The position numbers and the translations under genes are program-made. A stretch of 64,000 nucleotides of DNA, taken from NCBI RefSeq assembly GCF_024494725.1, contig NZ_JANHDK010000005.1, positions 124,001 to 188,000 of the forward strand. The letters are read 5' to 3'. The notes beneath the pieces were generated by a model. The model made no database searches, was not told where the DNA came from, and was given only the letters and a program-made list of their open reading frames with translations. The stretch comes from Haloplanus ruber. GTDB lineage: Archaea; Halobacteriota; Halobacteria; Halobacteriales; Haloferacaceae. This document shows, piece after piece, positions 27,190-35,104 of this stretch (the stretch's first letter is position 1; every line of letters begins with the position of its first letter).

Positions 27190-28623
27190 ATGCGAACTGT
27201 GCACACGACCTGCCCACTCGCGCCACGACACGCCGTCGCCCTCGCCATCGCGCTCCCGCTGGGCGCGGGCGTGTTCGCCCTCCCGAGTGGCGTCGAAAAT
27301 CTCGGTGGTCCGGCCACGCCGCTTGCCTACCTCGTCGGGACGCTCGCGGCCTGTTCGGTCGCCGTCACTGCCGCCGTCTACCTCTCCAGCCCCCTCGCCG
27401 CCCGGGACGGCCTCGTCTACCTCGCCGTCTCCCGAACCTGGGGGTCCCGCCCGGTCGGGTTTCTGGCAGCCTGGCCCACCGTCGGCGCCTACGTGGCCGT
27501 CCTCGCCGCCATCGTGGCTGGCCTCGGTGACGCGGCCGCAACTCTCCTACCCGTCACCCCCACCGCCGCCGCCCTGGCCGTCCTCGCCGCGCTTGTGTTC
27601 GTCCACGCCCTCGGCCCGGCGACGGCAGGGCGCGCCCAGTTGTGGCTCACCGGGACGCTCCTCGTGTTTCTCGCCGGGATGCTCGCCGCGGGGGCGACGG
27701 CCGTCGCCCCCGACAACTTCCGGCCGCTCCTGCCGACGCCCCCGCTCCAAGAACGACCGCTGCCGACTCTCGGCGGCGCGGCCGTCGCCGCGCTGTTCGG
27801 CTTCGCCGGCTTCGAGGCCGCCGCCGCCCCGTCCGCGCTCGTCGCCGACGCCCGCCGGACCGTTCCCCGGGCGCTCCTCGTCGGCGTGTTGCTCGTGGGT
27901 GCCGTCACGACTCTCGCCGCGCTGGTGACCCTCGGTGTCATCCCCTGGGCGCGGCTGGTGTTCGCGTCGGCGCCGTTCGCCGAGGCGGCCGCGAGCGCCC
28001 TCGGAACCGCCCCTCGGCACCTGCTCGTCCCCGGGACGACCCTCGCGGCTCTCGGGGCTGCGCTCGCGACGGTGTGGCTCCCCACCCGGACGCTCCGAGG
28101 CGTCGCCGAGGTGGTTCCCGGACTCGACCGGGCCACTCGGCCCGGCGTGCCCGACCCCGCGCTGGCGACGACTGGCCTCCTCGCCGGCGTCGTCGTCGCC
28201 CTGGATCTGGTCGGCTACGCCCTCTACCTTGCGCTCGCCGGGATCTTTCTCGGCTACGCCGCCCTCGCCGTCTCCGCCGGCTTCCTCCCCGTTCTCCGCC
28301 CGGGGCTGTACCGTCGGTGTCTGTTTCGCCCCCCTGTCGTCGCTCTGGCGGTCGTCGCCGCCGTCGCCGTCGCCGCGACGGCGGTCATCCTCGCGCGTGT
28401 CGTCACTCTCGACCCCGCCACGACACTCGGCTTCGCGCGGTGGACGCCGCCCCTCGACGGCGTGGTCGCCGACACCGTCCTCGTTCGCGACCCGCTGTCG
28501 ACGGTGGTCCCCGCTCTCGTGCTGTGGGAGTGTCTCGGCGTCGCGGTGCTCGCCGTGGCCGCCGACTACCGCGCCGACCGCGGCGTCGAAGCCCCACCAC
28601 TCGACGCCGCCTACGAGAAGTAG
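27190..28623 (+). CDS. APC-superfamily amino-acid permease
   Basis: 477 residues, about 12 membrane helices. The first helix has the unwound Gly motif ALPLGAGVFALPSG, and the sixth region has FGFAGFEAAAA, both typical of APC transporters. The substrate is unknown; amino acids are likely. It is divergent from thrS with an AT-rich 85-bp promoter gap. Confidence 0.8.
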   Translation: MRTVHTTCPLAPRHAVALAIALPLGAGVFALPSGVENLGGPATPLAYLVGTLAACSVAVTAAVYLSSPLAARDGLVYLAVSRTWGSRPVGFLAAWPTVGAYVAVLAAIVAGLGDAAATLLPVTPTAAALAVLAALVFVHALGPATAGRAQLWLTGTLLVFLAGMLAAGATAVAPDNFRPLLPTPPLQERPLPTLGGAAVAALFGFAGFEAAAAPSALVADARRTVPRALLVGVLLVGAVTTLAALVTLGVIPWARLVFASAPFAEAAASALGTAPRHLLVPGTTLAALGAALATVWLPTRTLRGVAEVVPGLDRATRPGVPDPALATTGLLAGVVVALDLVGYALYLALAGIFLGYAALAVSAGFLPVLRPGLYRRCLFRPPVVALAVVAAVAVAATAVILARVVTLDPATTLGFARWTPPLDGVVADTVLVRDPLSTVVPALVLWECLGVAVLAVAADYRADRGVEAPPLDAAYEK

Positions 28624-28662
28624 AAGCGAAACCGGGAAACCCCGCCGGGCCAACCCGACCGC

Positions 28663-29577
28663 ATGGAACGCGGCGCCATCCCACTCGATACCCTCGACGG
28701 CCCCTTCGACCTGCAGGCGACCGTCGAGAGCGGGCAGAGCTACCTCTGGACCCGAGCCGATGGGGGGATGTACGAACGTGACGTCGCCCACGGCGGCGAC
28801 GCGTGGTACGAGACGGTCGTTCCGCCGCTCGACGCCGTCGGCAACGACCGGGCAGTTGTCCGGGTGCGACAGGCCGACGAGCGACTGGTGTGGGAGTCGA
28901 CGACCGACGCTGTCCCGATCCTCACCCACCTGCTCCGCCTCGACGACGACCTCGATGCGATTCTCGGGGCCACCCCCGACGACTCGCTGCTCGCTCGCGC
29001 GTACGAGGCCTATCGGGGCATGCGACTGGTTCGCGACCCGCCGTTTCCCTGCCTGATCTCGTTTATCTGCTCGGCACAGATGCGCGTCTCGCGCATCCAC
29101 GGTATGCAGCGGGCGCTCGCCACCGAGTACGGCGACACGCTCTCGGTCGACGGCCGGACGTACCACGCCTTCCCGACACCGACGCAACTCGCCGCCCGCA
29201 CCGAGGAGGAACTCCGGGCGCTAAAACTCGGCTACCGCGCCCCCTACGTCGGGCGAACGGCGACCATGGTCGCCGACGGTGAGGCGACGCCGGCGGCTGC
29301 CGGCGACCGCTCGTACGAGGACGCCCGCGAGTATCTCACGCGCTTCGTCGGCGTCGGCGAGAAGGTGGCAGACTGCGTGTTGCTGTTCTCGCTGGGCTAT
29401 CTGGAGGCGGTGCCGCTGGATACGTGGATCCGCTCGGCCATCGCCGACCACTACCCCGACTGCGACCGCGGCTCCTACGCCGAGACCTCACGGGCGATCC
29501 GCGAACGCCTCGGGGGCGAGTACGCCGGCTACGCACAGACGTATCTGTTCTACTACCTCCGGGCCGGCGGGGAGTGA
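28663..29577 (+). CDS. ogg: 8-oxoguanine-type DNA glycosylase (HhH-GPD, Ogg)
   Basis: 304 residues. An N-terminal Ogg domain (DLQATVESGQSYLWTR) is followed by the HhH-GPD domain. The catalytic Lys lies in GVGEKVADCVLLF and the catalytic Asp in AVPLDTWIR. These match human OGG1 (VGTKVADC and VPVD). It excises 8-oxoguanine and nicks the abasic site. The gene follows the permease by 39 bp. Confidence 0.9.
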   Translation: MERGAIPLDTLDGPFDLQATVESGQSYLWTRADGGMYERDVAHGGDAWYETVVPPLDAVGNDRAVVRVRQADERLVWESTTDAVPILTHLLRLDDDLDAILGATPDDSLLARAYEAYRGMRLVRDPPFPCLISFICSAQMRVSRIHGMQRALATEYGDTLSVDGRTYHAFPTPTQLAARTEEELRALKLGYRAPYVGRTATMVADGEATPAAAGDRSYEDAREYLTRFVGVGEKVADCVLLFSLGYLEAVPLDTWIRSAIADHYPDCDRGSYAETSRAIRERLGGEYAGYAQTYLFYYLRAGGE

Positions 29578-29584
29578 CCCGGCC

Positions 29585-30001
29585 CTATTCGATCTCGTCG
29601 AACAGCGCGATCACGCGGCGGTCGACTTCGTCGCGGATCTCCCGCACCCGGTCGAGGTCGGCCCCTCCGGGGTCGTCGAGCGCCCAGTCGCGGACGTCGA
29701 CCTCGTCGCGGACCGCGTCCACGTCGAGTGTCGAACAGCCCATCGTGGCGGCGTAGTCGCAGGTCCGAAGCTCCGCGGTGCCGATTTCTCGGGGTGTCCG
29801 GTCGGCTATGTCGATCCCGACCTCGCTCATCGCGTCGACCACGACGTCGTGGACGTGACCGGCGGGATCGGTGCCACCGCTCAGTATCTCGACGTCGAGG
29901 CCCCGGCGGTCACGCTCTCGCTCGGCGAACGCGGCGGACATCTGCGAGCGGCCCGCGTTCCGGACACAGACGAAGGCGAGACGGATCGGATCGGTGGTCA
30001 T
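29585..30001 (-). CDS. arsC: Arsenate reductase, low-molecular-weight phosphatase type
   Basis: 138 residues. The active-site loop is CVRNAGRSQM near the N-terminus (CX5R). The catalytic acid region near the C-terminus reads DWALDDPGG. It is the last gene of an arsenic operon: its start overlaps the end of the ACR3 gene by 4 nt. It reduces arsenate to arsenite for export. Confidence 0.9.
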   Translation of the reverse strand: MTTDPIRLAFVCVRNAGRSQMSAAFAERERDRRGLDVEILSGGTDPAGHVHDVVVDAMSEVGIDIADRTPREIGTAELRTCDYAATMGCSTLDVDAVRDEVDVRDWALDDPGGADLDRVREIRDEVDRRVIALFDEIE

Positions 30002-31143
30002 GAGTCGGTCGTCGGTTCCGCGGCCGTCGTTCCGGCACTCTCACCCCACTCGTAGCGGCGCTGGAAGTACAGTGCGACGTTAACCAGTGCTAGCAGGACG
30101 GGGACCTCGATCAGCGGCCCGACGACGGTGGCGAAGGCGACGCCGGAGCCAACACCGAAGACGGCGACGGCGACGGCGATAGCGAGTTCGAAGTTGTTGG
30201 AGGCGGCGGTGAAGCCGATGGCCGTCGTCGTCGAGTAGTCCGCGCCGATGCCCCGTCCCATGCCGAAGCTCACGAGAAACATCACGACGAAGTAGACCGT
30301 GAGGGGGACGGCGATCAACAGCACGTCGCCCGGCGAGGCGACGATGGTTCTGCCCTGCGTGGCGAACATCACGACGACGGTAAAGAGCAACGCGACGAGC
30401 GTCAGCGGATCGATCCGCGGAACGAACTCGGTTTCGTACCACGTTTCGCCCTTGAGACGGGTCCCGACGTAGCGGCTCAGGAACCCACCCGCGAACGGGA
30501 CCCCGAGGAAGACGACGATGGCCTCGAACACTTGCCCCGGCGAGACGTCGAAGGCTGTGATTCCCGCGACGAGCGATTCCATGCCCAACAACGGGGGGAG
30601 CACGAGACCGAACACCCAGACGTAGACGCCGTAGGTAACGATCTGAAACAGGCTGTTGAACGCCACGAGACCGGTGACGTACTCCGTCGACCCCTCGGCG
30701 AGTTCGTTCCAGACCAACACCATCGCGATACAGCGGGCCATCCCGATGAACACGAGACCGAGGAAGTACTCGGGACGGGCCGGCAGGCCGGGGACGAGTC
30801 CGCTGAAGAAGATCACTGCCAACCCGAACATCAGCGTCGGGCCGATCACCCAGTTCTGGACGAGGCTGAGTCCGAGGACGCGCCAGTTGCTGAAGACGGA
30901 GCGAAGCTGCGAGTAATCCGCCTTCGCCAGCGGCGGGTACATCATCACGACGAGGCCGATTTCGACGAGATGGAAGTCTCGGATGGGTTCCGTCACCGAC
31001 GGTGCGACGAAGCCGAGGCCGACACCGACGGCCATCGCCCCGAAGATCCAGACGGTGAGATACTTATCGAGGACGTCCATCGAACGCGGGTCGCCACAGC
31101 TCTCACAGCCGCAGTGTGGCCCGTGGTCGTGTGCGTTACTCAT
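29998..31143 (-). CDS. arsB: ACR3-family arsenite efflux transporter
   Basis: 381 residues with ten predicted helices and the ACR3 landmarks MYPPLAKADY and VFIGMARCIAMVLVWN, where the conserved Cys lies. It starts with an unusual soluble tail, HDHGPHCGCESCGD, rich in His and Cys, which could bind As(III) or another metal before transport. It overlaps arsR and arsC by a few nt, which implies one transcript. Confidence 0.92.
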   Translation of the reverse strand: MSNAHDHGPHCGCESCGDPRSMDVLDKYLTVWIFGAMAVGVGLGFVAPSVTEPIRDFHLVEIGLVVMMYPPLAKADYSQLRSVFSNWRVLGLSLVQNWVIGPTLMFGLAVIFFSGLVPGLPARPEYFLGLVFIGMARCIAMVLVWNELAEGSTEYVTGLVAFNSLFQIVTYGVYVWVFGLVLPPLLGMESLVAGITAFDVSPGQVFEAIVVFLGVPFAGGFLSRYVGTRLKGETWYETEFVPRIDPLTLVALLFTVVVMFATQGRTIVASPGDVLLIAVPLTVYFVVMFLVSFGMGRGIGADYSTTTAIGFTAASNNFELAIAVAVAVFGVGSGVAFATVVGPLIEVPVLLALVNVALYFQRRYEWGESAGTTAAEPTTDS

Positions 31144-31537
31144 CGCCGACGCTCCCGTCGAGTAGCGTCACGAGCGCGACGGCGCGGTTGGTCGCTCGGT
31201 ATTTCTTCCAGCGGCCGTCCTTTCGTCCCTCCACCAGCCCCGCGTCGACGAGCCGTGAGAGAGCGTGACTGAGGCCGCTCTCGCTCACGTCGACGATTGG
31301 GTGTAGTTCACAGACACAGAGTTCCTCGCCCGCGGCGACGAGCACCCGGACGAGGGTGTAGCGCGTCTCGTTGGCGAGCGCCGAGAGCACGTCGAGTTCG
31401 GCGTCGACTCGCGCAGCCCCGAGCGCCGCTTCGAGCGTCCCGAGTTCGTCGAGTCGGCGCTCTACGTCCTCGCTACGACACTCTCCGAGTTCGTCCGCCA
31501 GATATCGTCGGAGCCGGTCGGTCCCTTGTGCCATCAT
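31136..31537 (-). CDS. arsR: ArsR-family arsenite-responsive repressor
   Basis: 133 residues (ATG-ATG start at 31537/31534). The winged helix has SALANETRYTLVRVLV and, at the alpha3 site, ELCVCELH, the CxC metal-sensing motif of ArsR. The recognition helix contains SESGLSHALSRL. It should repress the arsR-acr3-arsC operon when no arsenite is bound. A 30-50 residue N-terminal extension precedes the domain. Confidence 0.9.
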   Translation of the reverse strand: MMAQGTDRLRRYLADELGECRSEDVERRLDELGTLEAALGAARVDAELDVLSALANETRYTLVRVLVAAGEELCVCELHPIVDVSESGLSHALSRLVDAGLVEGRKDGRWKKYRATNRAVALVTLLDGSVGDE

Positions 31538-31641
31538 CTCAACGGACGCTCTCGCCGAAATTAATTGTACCGATACTCAACTAACAGGTAGAGAAAAAGA
31601 GAAATATGGCGGCAAAGGCGGATTTGATCGCCGTATGAGAA

Positions 31642-31661
31642 AATACAGTTGAACAAGTATT
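31642..31661. promoter_or_regulatory. Inverted repeat in the arsR / DUF555 divergent promoter region
   Basis: AATACAGTTGAACAAGTATT has 5-bp AATAC/GTATT arms. It lies about 105 bp upstream of arsR and 78 bp upstream of the DUF555 gene, in an AT-rich 200-bp spacer. It could be an operator, though the distance to arsR is large. Confidence 0.35.
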
Positions 31662-31738
31662 GAAATAGATGACACACCGAGGCGGCGTCGGTCGGTCCAC
31701 AAGCGGCGCCGCCGCCGACGCCGTGCGGCCGAAGGTTC

Positions 31739-32194
31739 ATGACGGTGGAAATACAATTTCAGTGTGGTATGGACTGTCGAGTCGTCGTCGAGGCAGCGGT
31801 TCCGGTGTACGATGTAGAGACCCCGGACGAGGCGATCAGGATCGGTATCGCCAAGACCGGCGAGATGCTGAACCCGGACCTCAATTACGTGGAGATCGAA
31901 ATGGGGTCACGAACCTCGCCATCGGGCGAGGAGCTTCCCCCGGCGTTTATCGCCGCCGACGAGGCACTCGTGGCCCTCGAACTCGAGATGACGGTGTTCA
32001 ACGTCGAACAGGAGGAACACGCCTCCCGTATCGCGCGCAAGGAGATCGGTCAGCGACTGGAGAACGTCCCGCTGACGGTCCTGTCTGTCGAGCGCCTCGA
32101 GGAGGAAAGCGAGGACGACGAGAGCGACACATCGGCCGACGAGGACGGTGACGAAGACCTCATCCCCGAGTTCGAGGAACTCGTCGACGAGTAA
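31739..32194 (+). CDS. DUF555 / UPF0212 family protein
   Basis: 151 residues beginning MTVEIQFQCGMDCRVVVEA, with GIAKTGEMLNPDLNYVEIEMG in the core. The family is confined to archaea and has no known function; an acidic C-terminal tail is a halophile feature. Stand-alone gene. Confidence 0.85.
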   Translation: MTVEIQFQCGMDCRVVVEAAVPVYDVETPDEAIRIGIAKTGEMLNPDLNYVEIEMGSRTSPSGEELPPAFIAADEALVALELEMTVFNVEQEEHASRIARKEIGQRLENVPLTVLSVERLEEESEDDESDTSADEDGDEDLIPEFEELVDE

Positions 32195-32250
32195 CCGCCG
32201 GTGCCGCCGCTGGTCGGTTCGGGTACACCGCGGGACTGCGCCGTACGTGT

Positions 32251-32484
32251 TTAGTCCGCGTGTGGCGCGACGCGCTCCTCAGACGTGTCCAGAGAGGAAG
32301 TGATGCCGTTCGCCAGCTTGAAAACGGCCGCCTTGTGGTCAGTCTTGGACTTATGAATAGATGTAGGTCGTACCCCCATCTCCTCGTACGCCGTCAGATC
32401 GATTTCGCCGTCATGCCACGCCGCACACTGTTTCTCTACCTCGGCCAGGAGGCCGTGCAGGTGAATGAGCTCCTGCTTTTTCAT
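32251..32484 (-). CDS. UPF0058 family protein
   Basis: 77 residues from ATG 32484 (MKKQELIHLHGLLAEVEKQC). The frame continues upstream, but the family start and the AT-rich promoter just before it fix this Met. UPF0058 proteins are small helical archaeal proteins of unknown function, common in haloarchaea. Confidence 0.85.
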   Translation of the reverse strand: MKKQELIHLHGLLAEVEKQCAAWHDGEIDLTAYEEMGVRPTSIHKSKTDHKAAVFKLANGITSSLDTSEERVAPHAD

Positions 32485-32678
32485 AACAACACTCCATAGC
32501 GAGTGGAAGGTTATATTATTATCTTGAGTGGAGTTAACATGCGCCTCGATAATTGTCCGTGACCTATGGCTCGCGACGGTCGTCTCTCGCGTGTTCCATG
32601 TAACCTGCCCACACGCCCAGCGTTCTGATCCGCACGGGTCCTGAAACGTTTTAGTCGTCACGGTAGTCAACTGGGCGT

Positions 32679-33086
32679 ATGGACTACGACGACAGTCTCG
32701 ACCGGGCGCTGACGGAGACGCCGGAGATCAACGACGCTGTCGAGCGGTTCCAAGTGCCCGACCCCGAGGTCCGTCCCGAGGGGAACGTGACCATCTACGA
32801 GAACTTCGCCGAGACACACGACCGCTTGAACCGGGACCAGGACCACCTTCTCAAGTTCTTCCAGTCGGAACTGGGGACGAGCGCCAGTATCGACGACCGG
32901 GGCCGCGCTCGGTTCACTGGCGACTTCAAACAGTCTCGCGCGAGCGACGCCCTCGACGAGTACGTCGAGACGTTCGTAACGTGTTCCGAGTGTGGGTCGC
33001 CCGACACCCGACTGGTCGAGGAACAGGGGGCGACGGTGCTGAAGTGTGACGCCTGCGGTGCGCTCTCCGCCGTTTCGGAGATCTGA
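32679..33086 (+). CDS. eif2b: Translation initiation factor aIF2 subunit beta
   Basis: 135 residues. An N-terminal helix (SLDRALTETPE) and a middle alpha/beta domain (LLKFFQSELGTSASID) precede a C-terminal zinc ribbon with CSECGSPDTRL and CDACGAL. It is part of the heterotrimer that brings initiator tRNA to the ribosome. Complete and of usual length. Its stop abuts the convergent zinc-finger gene. Confidence 0.95.
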   Translation: MDYDDSLDRALTETPEINDAVERFQVPDPEVRPEGNVTIYENFAETHDRLNRDQDHLLKFFQSELGTSASIDDRGRARFTGDFKQSRASDALDEYVETFVTCSECGSPDTRLVEEQGATVLKCDACGALSAVSEI

Positions 33087-33266
33087 TCACTCGAACTGTT
33101 TGACGAGTTCCAGGTCGCGTTCGGTCCGCATGAACTCCGCAAGCCGACGCGTCGCGTGACACGTCGGACAGCTGAAGTTCTTCCGATGGCCGGGCAGGTC
33201 GGTCGGTCCGTCCTCCCAGTCCTTGCCGCACTCCGGGCAGAGCAGTCTCACGAACGCTTCAACCAT
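33087..33266 (-). CDS. Small zinc-finger protein
   Basis: 59 residues from ATG 33266. It has two CxxC pairs, LLCPECGKDWED and FSCPTCHATR, so a four-cysteine zinc ribbon is likely. The C-terminus is charged (EFMRTERDLELVKQFE). It directly abuts aIF2-beta end to end. Function unknown; such micro-proteins are widespread in haloarchaea. Confidence 0.75.
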   Translation of the reverse strand: MVEAFVRLLCPECGKDWEDGPTDLPGHRKNFSCPTCHATRRLAEFMRTERDLELVKQFE

Positions 33267-33309
33267 GCCCCCGTCTGTGTCACGGAATCACATTAAACGT
33301 TCGGCGATT

Positions 33310-33870
33310 CTCGATGGCGCTCTTCGGATGAGTCTGTTCCATGCGAAGCCGAACGATCTAAACCACTCGTCTACTGTTTCTATATTGGCGCTACCGATAC
33401 AGTTCGAAAAATTGGTAGTTCACTGAGTTATACTTTAAACGATACGTTCTCCGTCGTTCCGATTCCCGTAGTGTTCGTCCCCGAAATCGAGGCTGTGGCG
33501 ACGGCAGGTGGCGTTCAGGGGAATCGCGTCATCGACGTCGTGTTGTCCACGTAATTCACACGCGAGTAAGCGATGACGTTCGTTCCGTCGGTTCACGTGT
33601 TGTATGGGATGATTCCCTCACTTCCGGATCAACCGCCCTAACGAGAGTTGTGCTCTCGTTCGTCGACTGCAACGCGTTCTGCTGACGGCGTACAGCCAAC
33701 ATCGCCCGCCATCGAGTCAGATTACGGTCTCGTCGACCGCAACGCCATCGGGACTTCGACTCTCTTCGGACTGTAGAGCAACCCCGTGAACCCGATTGCG
33801 GGCGGTAGATCATCCCCGTCCAACGCCAAAATATCTAAGGAAAAGAGATAGTGTACAAAAATGGTAGTTC
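33310..33870 (-). pseudogene. Decayed IS6-type transposase (ISH-like)
   Basis: Reading leftward through several frameshifts and stops recovers the order of an IS6-family DDE transposase. FGVGRG and TARNRVHGVALQ lie near 33820-33780. SPDGVAVDETVI and LDGGRCWLYAV surround the first catalytic Asp. AVDPEVRE, TNVIAYS, ELRGQHDVDDAI and HYGNRNDGE come next, and TVDEWFRSFGFAWNRLI ends near 33325. Family consensus: DxVAVDETVI, WLYAAVDP, ELREKHDVDDA, HGNRNAVERVF. Borders are approximate; I see no clear terminal repeats. Confidence 0.7.
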
Positions 33871-34349
33871 TGCGAGACAGCGCCAGATTTTGAGCGTTAT
33901 AAACTATTATAGAGTTGTAACTCGCTCTGCAACGCCTGCTCCGATTCGATCAACACTGTCGCTGGGGCTAGCGTTTTTGCAGTATCGGGCACTCGGACGA
34001 CGTGACGTTTCACTCTCCACCCCTAACCCAATACGGCCGTCGTCAGGGTCCACAGTCAGTTACGAGCGTCGTGCTTGCTATTTTCTCGACACTTCGCAAA
34101 GTCCTTGGACTCGCCTCGATGCAGCAGGGTTGCTCGTGGCTATTGTACATCACTCCGTTCGCATTCGCGTCAGTACAGCCCGGCAGGACCGTAATTGGGG
34201 CACGGGCCGCCATGTGTGCCGGTCGCACCCTCGCACATCTCACGGCGACGGACAAACCCGCAAACAGCGTTGGGACGGTCAGGACGAATTTGTCGACTCG
34301 ACCGCGCAACCACGCTTATTAGCGGGCAGACACATCTTCGAATCAAACA
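33871..34349. other. Gene-free spacer upstream of rdfA
   Basis: About 480 bp with no recognisable product in any frame. A TATA-like CTTATTA at about 34315-34321 is placed correctly for a leaderless rdfA transcript starting at 34350. Along with the dead transposase, this makes a 1.1-kb scar between the translation-factor gene and rdfA. Confidence 0.4.
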
Positions 34350-35102
34350 ATGGGATGCAAGGTCGATTCCCTCACCGAGCGTCACGCCCCGACCGTGCCT
34401 GACCCGGGCTACGAGTCGGTCGACGAGTATCTCGTGGCGCGATGGACCGGCGCGGACGGACGTTCTGCCGACGGATACAAAGCCCTCACCGAGTGGTTCA
34501 ATAAGCGACTGCTAAAGCGAGTGTACGAAGAACACGGCCGTGATGTCGTCAGCGTTCACCTCGACCGTGAGTACGAGGTCATCACCGGTGATGCGGACAT
34601 CCAGCGGGACGAACTCGCGGCCGACCTTGCTGCGGATGGTCTCGATATCGACGAGGTCCAGACGGAACTCGTCTCTTGGAGTACGATGCGGCATCACCTC
34701 AAGGGCTGTCTCGAAGCCGAGAAAGACACGACACCGGCCGAAACCGACTGGGAAGCAAACACGGTGCAGATGGCCCGCGAACGAACCGCGGAAAAAGCGC
34801 AGTCAGTCTTGTCTTCGCTTACCTCGAAGGGCCGACTACAGGATGCAGACCGGGCGCAGGTCGATGTCCAAGTCAAACTGCGTTGTCCGGAGTGTTCAGT
34901 CCGGGTGCCGTTCGAGGATGCCGTCGAGCGCGGGTATGTGTGCAATACACACTCCGAACCGGACTCCGAAGAGTCAGTCGTGGACCGCGTCCAGAATCAG
35001 TTGTCGGCTATTGCACTCCCGTACGCTGCTGTTGAAGCACTGCAGACTGTTCTCCTTGGAGAGTCGCTCCTCGTCGAGAGTGTCGCAATGGGTGCTCTCT
35101 AG
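34350..35102 (+). CDS. rdfA: Rod-determining factor RdfA family protein
   Basis: 250 residues. The N-terminal two-thirds match the RdfA family in order: GCKVDSL, ARWTGADG, LTEWFNKRLLKRVYEEHGRD and SWSTMRHHLKGCLEAEK. A C-terminal CPEC with a later Cys (GYVCNTH) may hold zinc. RdfA is required for rod shape in Haloferax volcanii. The SMC-related gene starts 2 bp after the stop, the usual pairing for this family. Confidence 0.8.
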   Translation: MGCKVDSLTERHAPTVPDPGYESVDEYLVARWTGADGRSADGYKALTEWFNKRLLKRVYEEHGRDVVSVHLDREYEVITGDADIQRDELAADLAADGLDIDEVQTELVSWSTMRHHLKGCLEAEKDTTPAETDWEANTVQMARERTAEKAQSVLSSLTSKGRLQDADRAQVDVQVKLRCPECSVRVPFEDAVERGYVCNTHSEPDSEESVVDRVQNQLSAIALPYAAVEALQTVLLGESLLVESVAMGAL

Positions 35103-35104
35103 AA

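Noticed and set aside
27547-29187. 546-residue minus-strand frame opposite the permease and ogg genes
   Set aside because: A long antisense frame caused by high GC3; the plus-strand genes have full family signatures.
33556-33813. 85-residue minus-strand frame before rdfA
   Set aside because: It is one frame of the decayed transposase, not an intact gene.
33851-34402. 183-residue plus-strand frame overlapping the rdfA start
   Set aside because: Basic, Ser-rich and without motif; rdfA has a clear start at 34350 in another frame.
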